Assembly (NCBI RefSeq): GCF_040676675.1
Contig: NZ_JBFAPK010000011.1
Location: forward strand, 62,001 to 126,000
Source: JBFAPK01 sp040676675
Lineage (GTDB): Bacteria > Actinomycetota > Actinomycetes > Mycobacteriales > Micromonosporaceae
Length of the DNA: 64,000 bases
Direction: 5' to 3'
Both the position numbers and the translations under genes were made by a program. Under the pieces are notes generated by a model. That model saw only the letters and a list, made by a program, of their open reading frames with translations, was not told the DNA's origin and did no database searches. Of the stretch, positions 23,342 through 32,369 are shown piece by piece (position 1 is the stretch's first letter; every line of letters starts with the position of its first letter).

Positions 23342-25768
23342 GTGACCAGCGGCGAGGAGGGCGGGGCCTCGCACGACGAACCCGGCCGGCGCGTCGAGGT
23401 CGCGACGCACGGCGGGGCGAGCCGGCCCGAACTCTTCTTCGACCTGGTCTTCGTCTACGCCTTCATCAACATCGGCGGCTTCGTGTCGGAGCACCCCGCC
23501 CCCGACGGGCTGCTCCAGGGCGGGCTGGTGCTCCTGCTGCTCTGGCGGAGCTGGGCCGGGTACGTCCTCGTCGGGAACCTGGTCCGGCTCGACCGCGGGG
23601 CCCGGCCGGTCGCCGTGTTCCTGGCGACGACCGCCGTCCTGCTCGTCGCCGTCACCATCCCGGAGGCGTTCGTCGACACGCGGGGCGGGCTCGCCGGCGG
23701 TCTCGTCTTCGTCGTCGGGTTCCTGGCGGTGCGGGTCGCGTCGCTGCTGACCATCACGCTCGCCCGGCGCCACACGGACACGTCGACCCCGGTCCGGCGC
23801 GCCTGGCCCCCGCTGGCCGTCAGCGGTCCGCTGCTGCTGCTCGCGGCCCTGCTCCCCACCCACCTGCCCGCCGGCCCGACCGCGACGATCCTCCAGCTCC
23901 TGCTCTTCGCGGTGGCCACCGGCATCGACTACCTCGGCCTGCGGGCGACGGGCACCGGCAGTTGGCAGGTCATGTCGGTACGGCACTGGGCCGAACGGCA
24001 CAAACTGATCATCCTGATCGCGCTCGGCGAGACGATCATCTCGATCGGCACGAGCCGTGGCTTCGTCGGCGACCAACCGATCACCTGGTCGGTACTGGCC
24101 AGTTCCGGGCTCGGTCTCGTCGTCGTGGCGTACCTGTGGTGGGCGTACTTCGACATCGCGCCGCTCGACGCCGAGCAGGCGTTACGGTCCACCCCGCCGC
24201 CGGCCCGGACCCGGCTCGCCCGCGACGCGTACACGCTCCTGCACCTACCGATGATCGCCGGTCTCGTCCTGGTGGCCCTCGGGCTGAAACACGCGCTGGC
24301 CGCGGCGGCGGGGCACGTCGCCGGTGGGGGCCATGGCTGGATGATGGCGCTCCACGCCGGCATCGTGCTGTACCTGGTCGGGTTGATGGCGTTCGAGTGG
24401 CGCACCGTCCGACGGATCGGCCGGGGCCCGCTGCTCGGCATCGTGCTGGTCGCGCTCCTGGCGCCGGTGGCCCGCCGGACGGCGGTGCTGGAGTCGCTCG
24501 CGATCCTCGCCGCCGCCCTCGTCTGCGTGGTGCTCGCCCACGTGACGGTGCTGCGACGCCGTCACCGCCAGCTGCACCTCGCCGTGTCGGTGACGGCCGG
24601 CCGCGAGGTCGACGTCACCCCGGAGGAGCTGTTCCTCGACCTGGTCTACGTGTACGCGTTCATCCAGGTGACCGCCCTCATGGCCCGGCAGCCCGAGGTG
24701 ATCGGCATGCTCCAGGGGCTGGCCGTCATCGCGCTGCTCTGGTTGTCCTGGACCAACTACACCTGGTACACCACCATCGTCCGCGGGACGGCGAACGTCC
24801 AGCGCCTGATCGTCCTCGCCGCGGTGGCCCTGATCCTGATGCTCGGCATCGCGGCGCCCCAGGCGTTCGCCCGCGCACCCGGCGGGCTGCCCGGCCCGGT
24901 CATCGTCGTCGTCGCCTACCTGGCGGCGCGCGCCCTCACCCTGGCGGCGCTCTGGCTGGCGCTGCGCCGCGACCCCACCTACCGAGCCCCCGTGACCAGG
25001 GCGGTCGGGCCGACCGTGGTGGGGGCCGCGCTGCTGCTCTCCGCGGTGCTGACCGGCTGGGCCGGCGGCGACCCGACGACGCCGGCCACCACCCTGCTCT
25101 GGGTGGCCGCCCTCGCGGTCGACCTGGGCGGCGGGTACCTCATCGGCTCCCGCAACTGGCAGCTGCCCTCCGTCAACCGCTGGATGGGTCGGTACAACCT
25201 GATCGTCCTGATCGCGCTCGGCCAGGCGATCATCTCCACCGGGATGGCCGTCGGCCACCCACCCATTTCCGGCACGGACCTCCTGGCCGTCGCGCTCAGC
25301 GCCGCGCTGCTCTTCGCCCTCTGGTGGACCTACGTCGGCACCGACGTGGTCGTGGCGCACCGGTTCGCCGCACTGAGCACACCCCGGCAACGGGGTGCCC
25401 TGGGCCGGGACGCGTACGCGTACCTGCACCTGTTCCTGGTCGCCGGCCTCGTCATGGTCGCCTTCGGGTTGCGCACGTCGCTGTCCCGGTCGGCGGAGCC
25501 CGACGTGGCGCCGATGCTGTCCGAGCAGGCCACGCTGGTGTGCGGGCTGGTCGTCTTCCTGGTCGCCGACCACCTGGTGTGGCGACGCGCGGGACGGGCG
25601 GCGGACCGGCGCGGCCTGACCCTGCTCGTCGCCGCGCTGGCCCCGGTGACGGTCCTGTTGCCGGTGCTGTGGGCGCTGGTCGTGCTCACCCTGGCCCTGT
25701 CCGCGGTGCAGCTGCTCGCCCGCGCGACCGCCCCGCGGCTGGAGAGCGTCCTCGGCGACGGGGCGTGA
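23342..25768 (+). CDS. Tandem LtrA-family membrane protein (two LtrA domains in one chain)
   Basis: 808 aa, twice the usual LtrA length of about 400. Each half starts with the LtrA signature: RPELFFDLVFVYAFINIGG near residue 30 and PEELFLDLVYVYAFIQVTAL near 423. Each then repeats a W-S-W-x-N/G-Y element, an RxW(Q)(V/L) segment and (H/Y)(K/N)LI(I/V)LIALG(E/Q)(T/A)IIS. Many hydrophobic helices follow in each half. LtrA was named for low-temperature requirement in Listeria; its molecular role is unclear. GTG 23342 has CACAGT ending 6 nt upstream. An in-frame duplication and fusion is the simplest explanation. Confidence 0.87.
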   Translation: MTSGEEGGASHDEPGRRVEVATHGGASRPELFFDLVFVYAFINIGGFVSEHPAPDGLLQGGLVLLLLWRSWAGYVLVGNLVRLDRGARPVAVFLATTAVLLVAVTIPEAFVDTRGGLAGGLVFVVGFLAVRVASLLTITLARRHTDTSTPVRRAWPPLAVSGPLLLLAALLPTHLPAGPTATILQLLLFAVATGIDYLGLRATGTGSWQVMSVRHWAERHKLIILIALGETIISIGTSRGFVGDQPITWSVLASSGLGLVVVAYLWWAYFDIAPLDAEQALRSTPPPARTRLARDAYTLLHLPMIAGLVLVALGLKHALAAAAGHVAGGGHGWMMALHAGIVLYLVGLMAFEWRTVRRIGRGPLLGIVLVALLAPVARRTAVLESLAILAAALVCVVLAHVTVLRRRHRQLHLAVSVTAGREVDVTPEELFLDLVYVYAFIQVTALMARQPEVIGMLQGLAVIALLWLSWTNYTWYTTIVRGTANVQRLIVLAAVALILMLGIAAPQAFARAPGGLPGPVIVVVAYLAARALTLAALWLALRRDPTYRAPVTRAVGPTVVGAALLLSAVLTGWAGGDPTTPATTLLWVAALAVDLGGGYLIGSRNWQLPSVNRWMGRYNLIVLIALGQAIISTGMAVGHPPISGTDLLAVALSAALLFALWWTYVGTDVVVAHRFAALSTPRQRGALGRDAYAYLHLFLVAGLVMVAFGLRTSLSRSAEPDVAPMLSEQATLVCGLVVFLVADHLVWRRAGRAADRRGLTLLVAALAPVTVLLPVLWALVVLTLALSAVQLLARATAPRLESVLGDGA

Positions 25769-25827
25769 GCCGCCGCCGAGTCGCCTTCCGCGCGCCCGCG
25801 ACCACGCGCCCGCTTCCCGCTGGTTGC

Positions 25828-26751
25828 CTAGGCGAGCAGCAGCGGAGCCAGGGTCCGCAGCTGCGGCAACAGCTCCTCGGGGTCGTCGACGAGCGGCTGG
25901 ACGCAGACGTGGTCCGCGCCCGCGCCGTGATGCGCCCGGATCCGCTCCGCCACCGTCTCCGGGTCGCCCCACGGCACGATCGCGTCGACCAGGGCGTCGC
26001 TGCCGGCGCCCGCCAGATCCTCCGCCGACCAGCCGAGTTCCCGCAGGTTGTTCACGTAGTTCGGCAGCGCGAGGTACCGCGACGTGTACCGCCGGGCCTT
26101 CTCCCGGGCGGAGTCGGGATCGGTCTCCAGCACCACGGCCTGCTCCGGCGCCAGCACCGGCTCCGGGCCGAGGATCTCGCGGGCGCGCGCGGTGTGCTCC
26201 GGGGTCACGAAGTACGGGTGGGCGCCCGCGCTGCGCCGCGCCGCCAGCTCCAGCATCCCCGTACGCAGGGCGGCCAGCACCCGAGGGGCCGGCTGCGGCA
26301 GCGGGGCACTGTACTGTGCCTGGTCCATCGCGTCCAGGTAGGAGCGCATCGCCGCGAGGGGCCGCCGGTAGTCGTGGCCCCGGGACTCCACGAGCGGCAC
26401 GTGGCTGACCCCGAGCCCGAGCAGGAACCGGCCGTCGTACGCCTCGGCCAGCGCGTTCGCGCCGTTCGCCGCGGTGGTGGCGTCGCGTACCCAGATGTTG
26501 GCGATGCCGGTGGCGACGACCAGGCGCCGGGTCGCGCCGAGCAGGATGGCCGAGTGGACGAGGGCCTCCTTGTTGACCGCCGTCTCGCCCACCCAGAGCG
26601 CGCCGTACCCCAGCTCCTCCACCTCGGCCGCGACCGTACGGCCGAACGCGGCCGGCTGCCCGCCGAGCACCGCCGTCCAGACGCCGATCCGACCGATCCG
26701 GCCCTTCACCTCCGCCGGGTCGACGTCGCCGGACCGCTGCTGCTCCACCAT
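25828..26751 (-). CDS. LLM-class (probably F420-dependent) oxidoreductase
   Basis: 307 aa luciferase-like TIM-barrel protein. Typical elements are GRIGVWTAVLGGQPAAFGRT, VEELGYGALWVGE, TGIANIWVRDA, YDGRFLLGLGVSH and the C-terminal RAHHGAGADHVCVQPL. The match is to the actinobacterial subgroup often called the TIGR03620-type F420 oxidoreductases; cofactor choice (F420 rather than FMN) is by family, not proven here. Start ATG 26751 is supported by GAGGAGGAG just upstream; longer frames are spurious. The substrate is unknown. It converges on the LtrA gene and is followed upstream by a SWIM protein gene. Confidence 0.88.
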   Translation of the reverse strand: MVEQQRSGDVDPAEVKGRIGRIGVWTAVLGGQPAAFGRTVAAEVEELGYGALWVGETAVNKEALVHSAILLGATRRLVVATGIANIWVRDATTAANGANALAEAYDGRFLLGLGVSHVPLVESRGHDYRRPLAAMRSYLDAMDQAQYSAPLPQPAPRVLAALRTGMLELAARRSAGAHPYFVTPEHTARAREILGPEPVLAPEQAVVLETDPDSAREKARRYTSRYLALPNYVNNLRELGWSAEDLAGAGSDALVDAIVPWGDPETVAERIRAHHGAGADHVCVQPLVDDPEELLPQLRTLAPLLLA

Positions 26752-26840
26752 GGCGTCTCCTCCTCGCTGGTGACCGATCACCACCACCGCCGACCGTATC
26801 CCGCCGCCGGACGGCGCACCCGGGGTAGGCGGCACAGCGC

Positions 26841-27743
26841 CTAGCGCTGTTGCAGGGCGGCGACGCCGTCCGAGCCGAGCAGCGCGAGGTAGTCCTCCGG
26901 CTCGTCCAGGCAGGACCGGAGCTCCGCCGCGTCCACGATCTCGATCAGGCGCTCGGCCAGCTCCGCCGGGTCCGGCCGCAGCTCCGCGCAGATCCGGACG
27001 TGCACCGCCCGCAGCGCCGTACCGATCTCCTCCGGCCCGGCGTCGTCGCCCGCCTCGTAGAGCGGCGCCGCCAGCGCGTCCCAGACCCGCGCGGCGTGCT
27101 CCACCACCGCCCGCCCGCCCGGGCCCGCGGGGCGGGCGGCGAGCACCTCCAGCTCGTCCACGATCCACCGGCCGGCGTCGAGCAGGTCGTGCGGCTGCCA
27201 CGTACCGCCGGTCGCGTCGCCGGCGAGGCTGTCCACGGTCCGCCGCGCCGCGTCCAGCTCCGCGTCGGTGAGCGGGCCGAGCCGCCCGGCGTAGGTCAGC
27301 AGCCGGGTCTCCAGCCGGCGGTCGGTCGCGGCGTGCTCGGCGACCAGCGCGACCAGCCGGCGGGGTGGGAGGCTGGCGGCCACCTCGGCGAGCCGGCGCA
27401 CCTCCGGATCGACCATCGCCGCCGAGGGCGGTACCGCGTCGGGCGACCAGGCGAACTCCTCCGCGAGGGCGCGCAGCGTCACGGCCACCGCGTGCACGCA
27501 GAGCTCCGCCGGCTCGGTCACGGCGCCGCAGTCGCATTCGGCCGTGAACCCGCCGCCCACCACGCCCACCCAGACCTCGTGGTGCGGGCCGGACTCGCCG
27601 TGCACGGTGCAGGCCGCCCCGCCGCCCACCACGGCGAGCCCGCCGAGTCGTCCGGAGTCCCGTAACAGTTCGGCGTCCCGGTAGAGCGCCGGTTCGACGG
27701 CGTTCCGGACGGCATCGGTGTCGAGTCGCACGGCCACACGCAT
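26841..27743 (-). CDS. SWIM zinc-finger protein
   Basis: 300 aa. The SWIM motif is CDCGAVTEPAELCVHAVAV (about residues 70-88), fitting CxC-x(n)-CxH. The N-terminal part (MRVAVRLDTDAVRNAVEPAL) is like actinobacterial SWIM proteins. The rest is helical and acidic (PPRRLVALVAEHAATDRRLE and on), ending LALLGSDGVAALQQR. SWIM domains bind DNA or proteins, and some accompany helicases or recombination factors; no helicase is next to this one. No ribosome-binding site is seen before the ATG. The role is unknown. Confidence 0.8.
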   Translation of the reverse strand: MRVAVRLDTDAVRNAVEPALYRDAELLRDSGRLGGLAVVGGGAACTVHGESGPHHEVWVGVVGGGFTAECDCGAVTEPAELCVHAVAVTLRALAEEFAWSPDAVPPSAAMVDPEVRRLAEVAASLPPRRLVALVAEHAATDRRLETRLLTYAGRLGPLTDAELDAARRTVDSLAGDATGGTWQPHDLLDAGRWIVDELEVLAARPAGPGGRAVVEHAARVWDALAAPLYEAGDDAGPEEIGTALRAVHVRICAELRPDPAELAERLIEIVDAAELRSCLDEPEDYLALLGSDGVAALQQR

Positions 27744-27937
27744 ATTGAAGCGACAGCCCGAACGTCGCTCGCGTCCGGGGTACGCACATCCCGCGCGAAG
27801 GTTGCACGTCGAATCAGTCGCATATTTATCAACCTGTTCACGGCGTTCTTCCTATCGATCTCACTCGATCATCACGTAGCGTCCCTCGTGCCGTCGGCGG
27901 CGGGGGCCGCCGACCCGGCAGATCCCAAGGAGGGCAC

Positions 27938-29878
27938 ATGCGTCGAACATTCGCGCTGCTGGCCGCCGGCGTGCTGACGGCCGCGTCGCTGGCGCCGACC
28001 GGTGCGTCCGCACAGCCCGGTGACACGTCCGCGCGGGCGGACGGGCGGTCCGCGGCGACGGCCCGCGCGACCGCGCTGCCGAACCGGACACCGGCCGCCG
28101 ACAAGCGCAGCGGCAAGCCGCCGGCGGGACCCAACCCGTACCTCGCGCTGCTGCCGGACCCGAGCCGGGCGGACTACGCGGGTTGGCAGCGCTGGCTCGC
28201 CGCCAAGGGTGACGAGCGGGCCGCGCGGCAGACGGCCCAGCGCGGCGCCGCCCCGGCCCCGCTGACGGTCACCGAGGCCGAGCCGGCGGGCACCTACGGC
28301 GTCAACGACACGCCGGCCACCGCGCAGCGCGTCGACCGGTTCGGCACCGGCGGGCGGGGCAACCCGCGGGCCCGGGTGGTCGGGACGCTCTCGCCGGAGC
28401 GGGTCCCGGTCACCGAGATCCCGGCGACCGCCGAGGACGACGGCTCCATCCCGCTGGCCCGCGACACCGGCGTCGGCAGCACCGTACCGGGGATCGCGAC
28501 CTCCGCGGAGATCGGCGACGGCCCGCACGGCAGCGCCGGCAGCGGCAGCGGCGACTTCGACGTCTACCGGATCACCGGTACCGCCGGAAAGACCCTCACG
28601 GTCGACGTCGACACCCCGCCGGACACGCTGGACTCCTTCGTGGTGCTCTACGACGCGGCCGGCGAGGTGGTGGCGTACAACGACGACAGCCCCACCGGAC
28701 TCGACAGCCTGCTGACCCACCGGTTCGCCGCGACCGGCACCTACTACGTCCTCGTCGCCGGCTTCCTCGCGGTACCGGACGACCCGTTCGACTCGGGCAG
28801 CGGCACGGGCGCCGGCAGCGAGGGCCCGTACGACGTGAAGATCACCACCGGTCAGGCGGACGTGGATGTCTTCGCGGTACGGCTGGCAAAGGGCGACGTG
28901 CTCGGCGCCTCGATCGCCGGCTCCGGCGGCTGGATCTCCGTCCGCGACCCGCGCGGTCGCGAGGTGCACGGCTCCGCGCAGGACGCCTCGGGGATCTACC
29001 CGGCCAACACCCCGCTGCCCGGCGGCGGCAACGCGGTCACCGAACACGTGGCCGAGCAGGACGGCTGGCACTACGTCGAGGTGACGACCGGCGACGGCGC
29101 GTACGACATCACGGTCGAGGCGCACCGGCCGGGCCTGGAGGGGCAGCGCTCCCGGCAGACCCTCTTCCTGGACTTCGACGGGGCGCGGCTGAACACGGCG
29201 ATCTTCGGCGGACCCGGCGTGCGTACGCTGAGCCCGCTGCGCTCCTTCCTGCCGCGCTGGGGCCTCACCCCGGCCGACGAGAACGCGCTGATCGACGCGA
29301 TCGTGGCCGAGGTACGGGAGAACCTCGAACGGGACCTGGCCCGCAGCGGGCTGAACAGCCGGTTCGAGCTGAGGATCCTCAACAGCCGGGACCACGCCGA
29401 CCCGTTCGGTCAGCCGGACGTCAGCCGGGTGATCGTCGGCGGCAGCATCGACGAGTCCGGCATCCCGACCATCGGCATCGCCCAGTCGATCGACCCGGGC
29501 AACTTCGGTACCGAGGAGTCGGCCCTGGTGCTGCTGGACGTGCTGAGCGAGCCGGCCGGCGAGGAGGCGTCGGTGAACACGTACCTCACCCCGGCCAGCA
29601 ACCGGATCGCCTTCATCGGCCAGGCGGTCGGCAATGTCACCTCGCACGAGGCCGGGCACTTCTTCGGTGACTGGCACGTGGACCAGTTCAACGACACGGC
29701 CAACCTGATGGACCAGGGCGGCAACCCGGCGCTGATGTTCGGCGTCGGCCCGGACGGCGTCGGCGGTACCGCCGACGACCCGGACGTCGACTTCGGCGAG
29801 GACGTCTTCAACCCGAATGAGGGCTTCACCGGCATCGAGGACACCCTCAGCCGCCCGGCCTTCGGCCTGACCCGCTGA
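27938..29878 (+). CDS. Secreted metzincin-like metallopeptidase with pre-peptidase domain
   Basis: 646 aa. A signal peptide (about 1-26, ending GASA) is followed by a linker and a pre-peptidase C-terminal (PPC)-like beta domain (FDVYRITGTAGKTLTVDVDT ... LDSFVVLYDAAG). A second beta region follows, then a domain starting RQTLFLDFDGA. Near residue 570 HEAGHFFGDWH fits the metzincin zinc site HExxHxxGxxH, and NLMDQGG downstream fits a Met-turn. A strong AAGGAGG precedes the ATG. It probably degrades proteins outside the cell; the substrate is unknown. It stands alone, about 200 bp from its neighbours. Confidence 0.82.
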   Translation: MRRTFALLAAGVLTAASLAPTGASAQPGDTSARADGRSAATARATALPNRTPAADKRSGKPPAGPNPYLALLPDPSRADYAGWQRWLAAKGDERAARQTAQRGAAPAPLTVTEAEPAGTYGVNDTPATAQRVDRFGTGGRGNPRARVVGTLSPERVPVTEIPATAEDDGSIPLARDTGVGSTVPGIATSAEIGDGPHGSAGSGSGDFDVYRITGTAGKTLTVDVDTPPDTLDSFVVLYDAAGEVVAYNDDSPTGLDSLLTHRFAATGTYYVLVAGFLAVPDDPFDSGSGTGAGSEGPYDVKITTGQADVDVFAVRLAKGDVLGASIAGSGGWISVRDPRGREVHGSAQDASGIYPANTPLPGGGNAVTEHVAEQDGWHYVEVTTGDGAYDITVEAHRPGLEGQRSRQTLFLDFDGARLNTAIFGGPGVRTLSPLRSFLPRWGLTPADENALIDAIVAEVRENLERDLARSGLNSRFELRILNSRDHADPFGQPDVSRVIVGGSIDESGIPTIGIAQSIDPGNFGTEESALVLLDVLSEPAGEEASVNTYLTPASNRIAFIGQAVGNVTSHEAGHFFGDWHVDQFNDTANLMDQGGNPALMFGVGPDGVGGTADDPDVDFGEDVFNPNEGFTGIEDTLSRPAFGLTR

Positions 29879-29883
29879 CCCGG

Positions 29884-29897
29884 CGCCCGGCCGGGCG
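29884..29897 (+). terminator. GC palindrome after metallopeptidase gene
   Basis: CGCCCGGCCGGGCG is a perfect palindrome 6 bp after the stop codon and is followed by further GGCC-rich inverted sequence. It may act as a U-less terminator; evidence is limited to position and symmetry. Confidence 0.35.
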
Positions 29898-29966
29898 GCG
29901 GTCGACGCCACCCGGCCGGGCCCGGCCCGGACGTCACGTCCCGGCCGCCAGACGGTCCCGAATCTA

Positions 29967-29982
29967 GTAAGAAATCTCTTAC
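29967..29982. promoter_or_regulatory. Candidate MarR operator
   Basis: GTAAGA and TCTTAC form perfect 6 bp arms around AATC. It lies about 58 bp before the marR start in an otherwise GC-rich gap and has the size and A/T-rich symmetry usual for MarR sites. The predicted promoter (TAGCGT at 30028-30033) is downstream, so binding here could hinder polymerase. Confidence 0.5.
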
Positions 29983-30039
29983 GGTTTTCCCAGCTCGCCT
30001 CGCTGGCACCAGCGGCAGCGGTGGGGATAGCGTACGCAG

Positions 30040-30531
30040 GTGCGTAACAACAACGAGACCGAAACGGAAGCCGGGACCGAGACCGGCGTCTCGCTGCGCG
30101 CCGCGAGGCAGGTCCGGCGGGGCGTGCTGGCGCTCGGCACCCGGCTGCGGGCCGAGCGCGCCGGCGAGCTGACCCTGACCCAGAGCGCGGTGCTCGGCCA
30201 GCTCTACCGGCACGGTCCGATGACCCCCGGCGAGCTCTCCGGCCGGCTCCGCACCAAGCCACAGTCGCTGACCCGGGTCTTCACGGCGCTGGAGGAGTCG
30301 GCGCTGCTGCGGCGTACGCCCGACCCGGGCGACGGCCGGCAGTCGCTGCTCAGCATCACCCCGGCCGGCCGGCACGCCGTACGGGCCGAGATGCGCCCCC
30401 GCGACGCCTGGCTGGCCGCGACGCTGGCGCGCGAGCTGACCCCGGCCGAGCGGGACCTGCTGGTGATCGCCAGCGGCCTGCTGGAGCGGCTCGCCGAGAT
30501 CGACGCGGCACCCACCGAGGTGGAGCCGTGA
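30040..30531 (+). CDS. MarR-family transcriptional regulator
   Basis: 163 aa. The winged helix runs through LTLTQSAVLGQLYRHGPMTP, ELSGRLRTKPQSLTRVFTAL and the wing RRTPDPGDGRQSLLSITPAG. It probably represses its own operon with the ABC transporter that follows; the stop overlaps the transporter start (GTGA at 30528-30531). GTG 30040 has TAGCGT ending 6 nt upstream, implying a leaderless mRNA. A dyad upstream (29967-29982) is a candidate binding site. The pairing of MarR and exporter suggests response to a toxic small molecule, but the ligand is unknown. Confidence 0.9.
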   Translation: MRNNNETETEAGTETGVSLRAARQVRRGVLALGTRLRAERAGELTLTQSAVLGQLYRHGPMTPGELSGRLRTKPQSLTRVFTALEESALLRRTPDPGDGRQSLLSITPAGRHAVRAEMRPRDAWLAATLARELTPAERDLLVIASGLLERLAEIDAAPTEVEP

Positions 30532-32360
30532 CCACGGCGACGGCGGCCCTGCGGCAGTCCCCGACGGAGGGCGAGACCGGCCCGGACGAGCTTCCGGTAC
30601 GCCGTGTCGTCCGGCTCTTCGCGCCGCACCGCTGGCTCGTCGCGGCGCTGGTGCTGGTGGCCGTCGTGCAGGGCGGTACCGGCGTGGTGGCGCCGTTCCT
30701 GCTCCGCGAGATCCTGGACCGGGCCCTGCCCGAACGCAGCGCGGTGCTCGTCTCCTGGCTGGCCGGCGGCATGATCGCCAGCGCCGCCGCGGCGGCCGCG
30801 CTCGGCGTCGCGGCGACCTGGCTGTCCAACCTGGTCGGGCAGCGGGTCATGCACGACCTGCGGGTCGCCGTCTACGGGCACCTGCAACGGATGTCGCTCT
30901 CCTTCTTCACCCGCACCCGCGCCGGCGAACTCCAGTCCCGGATCGCCAACGACGTCGGCGGGGTCGACAACGTGGTGTCGAACACCGCCAGCTCCACGGT
31001 GCAGAACGCCACCGCGGCGGCGGCCGTGGCCGTCGCCGCGCTCGTGATGAACTGGCGGCTCGCGCTGCTCTGCCTGGTCGTCGTACCGCTCTTCCTGGTC
31101 GCGTCGCTGCGGCTGGGCCGGCAGCGGCGCGGCATCGCCCGGGGGCGCCAGCGCCAGCTCGCCGAGATGACCTCATTGGTCGAGGAGTCACTGTCGGTCT
31201 CCGGGGTGCTGCTCACCAAGACGATGGGGCGCCGGGAGGTGCTCGCCGAGCGGTTCGCCGCCGCGTCCCGGGCGCTGTCGACCAGCGAGATCAACGCCGC
31301 GATGAGCGGACGATGGATCGTGTCGACCCGCCGGGCGAGCCTGACGATGGTCCCCGCCATCGTCTACTGGGTGGCCGGGCTCGCGTTCGCGCACGGCGCC
31401 GCAGTGATCTCGATCGGTACCGCGGTCGCCTTCACCAGCATGCTCAACCGGCTGGTCGCCCCGGCCAGCGCCCTGCAGGGGCTCGGCGTGGCGGCGTCGA
31501 CCTCGATGGCGCTCTTCGCCCGCATCTTCGAGGTGCTCGACCTCCCCGTGGACGTCGACGAACGGCCCGACGCGCGACGACTCGACCCGGTCCGGGGCGA
31601 GGTACGCCTCGACCGGGTCTCGTTCCGCTACGGCCCGGACGCGTCGCCGACCCTGCACGACATCGACCTGCACGTGCCGGCCGGTACGACCACCGCCCTG
31701 GTCGGCGAGACCGGTTCGGGCAAGACCACCCTCGCCTACCTGGTGGCCCGCCTCTACGACCCGAGCAGCGGGTCGGTGTCGATCGACGGGGTGGACCTGC
31801 GCGAACTGCGGCTCGAATCGGTCGCCCGGGCGGTCGGGCTGGTCGCGCAGGACACGTACCTGTTTCACGACACCATCCGGGCGAACCTGCGCTTCGCCGC
31901 GCCCGACGCCACCGACGAGGCGATCGAGTCCGCCGCCCGCGCCGCCCGGATCCACGACCTCGTCGCCGCGCTCCCCGAGGGGTACGACACGGTGGTGGGC
32001 GCCCGGGGCCACCGCTTCTCCGGCGGCGAGCGCCAGCGCCTGGCCATCGCCCGGATGCTGCTGCGCAACCCGCCGATCCTGGTGCTCGACGAGGCGACCA
32101 GCGCGCTGGACAACGAGACCGAGCGGGCCGTGCAGTCCGCCCTGGACGAGCTGTCCCGGGACCGGACCATCATCGCCATCGCCCACCGGCTCTCCACCGT
32201 GCGGCACGCCGACCAGATCGTGGTGCTCGACCGGGGCCGCATCGTGGAGCGCGGCACCCACGAGGAGCTGCTCGCCGCCGGGGGCCGCTACGCCGTACTG
32301 GCGGGCGGGCTCACCGACGGAGCAGACGGCCGAGCGGCACCTCGGCCGGACACGGCTTAG
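30528..32360 (+). CDS. ABC exporter, fused permease and ATPase
   Basis: 610 aa half-transporter that would work as a dimer. Six membrane helices lie in residues about 35-325; the coupling region includes LSFFTRTRAGELQSRIAND. The ATPase has Walker A GETGSGKTT (about 393), a Q-loop in GLVAQDTYLFHDTI, signature SGGERQR (about 499), Walker B ILVLDEATSALD (about 518) and the H-loop in IAHRLST. Type IV exporter (MsbA/LmrA-like), for drugs, lipids or peptides. It is translationally coupled to marR. The stop codon TAG overlaps the -10 box (TAGCCT, 32358-32363) proposed for the next gene. Confidence 0.93.
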   Translation: MTTATAALRQSPTEGETGPDELPVRRVVRLFAPHRWLVAALVLVAVVQGGTGVVAPFLLREILDRALPERSAVLVSWLAGGMIASAAAAAALGVAATWLSNLVGQRVMHDLRVAVYGHLQRMSLSFFTRTRAGELQSRIANDVGGVDNVVSNTASSTVQNATAAAAVAVAALVMNWRLALLCLVVVPLFLVASLRLGRQRRGIARGRQRQLAEMTSLVEESLSVSGVLLTKTMGRREVLAERFAAASRALSTSEINAAMSGRWIVSTRRASLTMVPAIVYWVAGLAFAHGAAVISIGTAVAFTSMLNRLVAPASALQGLGVAASTSMALFARIFEVLDLPVDVDERPDARRLDPVRGEVRLDRVSFRYGPDASPTLHDIDLHVPAGTTTALVGETGSGKTTLAYLVARLYDPSSGSVSIDGVDLRELRLESVARAVGLVAQDTYLFHDTIRANLRFAAPDATDEAIESAARAARIHDLVAALPEGYDTVVGARGHRFSGGERQRLAIARMLLRNPPILVLDEATSALDNETERAVQSALDELSRDRTIIAIAHRLSTVRHADQIVVLDRGRIVERGTHEELLAAGGRYAVLAGGLTDGADGRAAPRPDTA

Positions 32361-32369
32361 CCTGGCGGG

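Noticed and set aside
26752..27807. Extension of the LLM oxidoreductase frame into the SWIM gene region
   Set aside because: That part is a shifted frame of the SWIM protein gene; the LLM domain starts at 26751 with its own ribosome-binding site.
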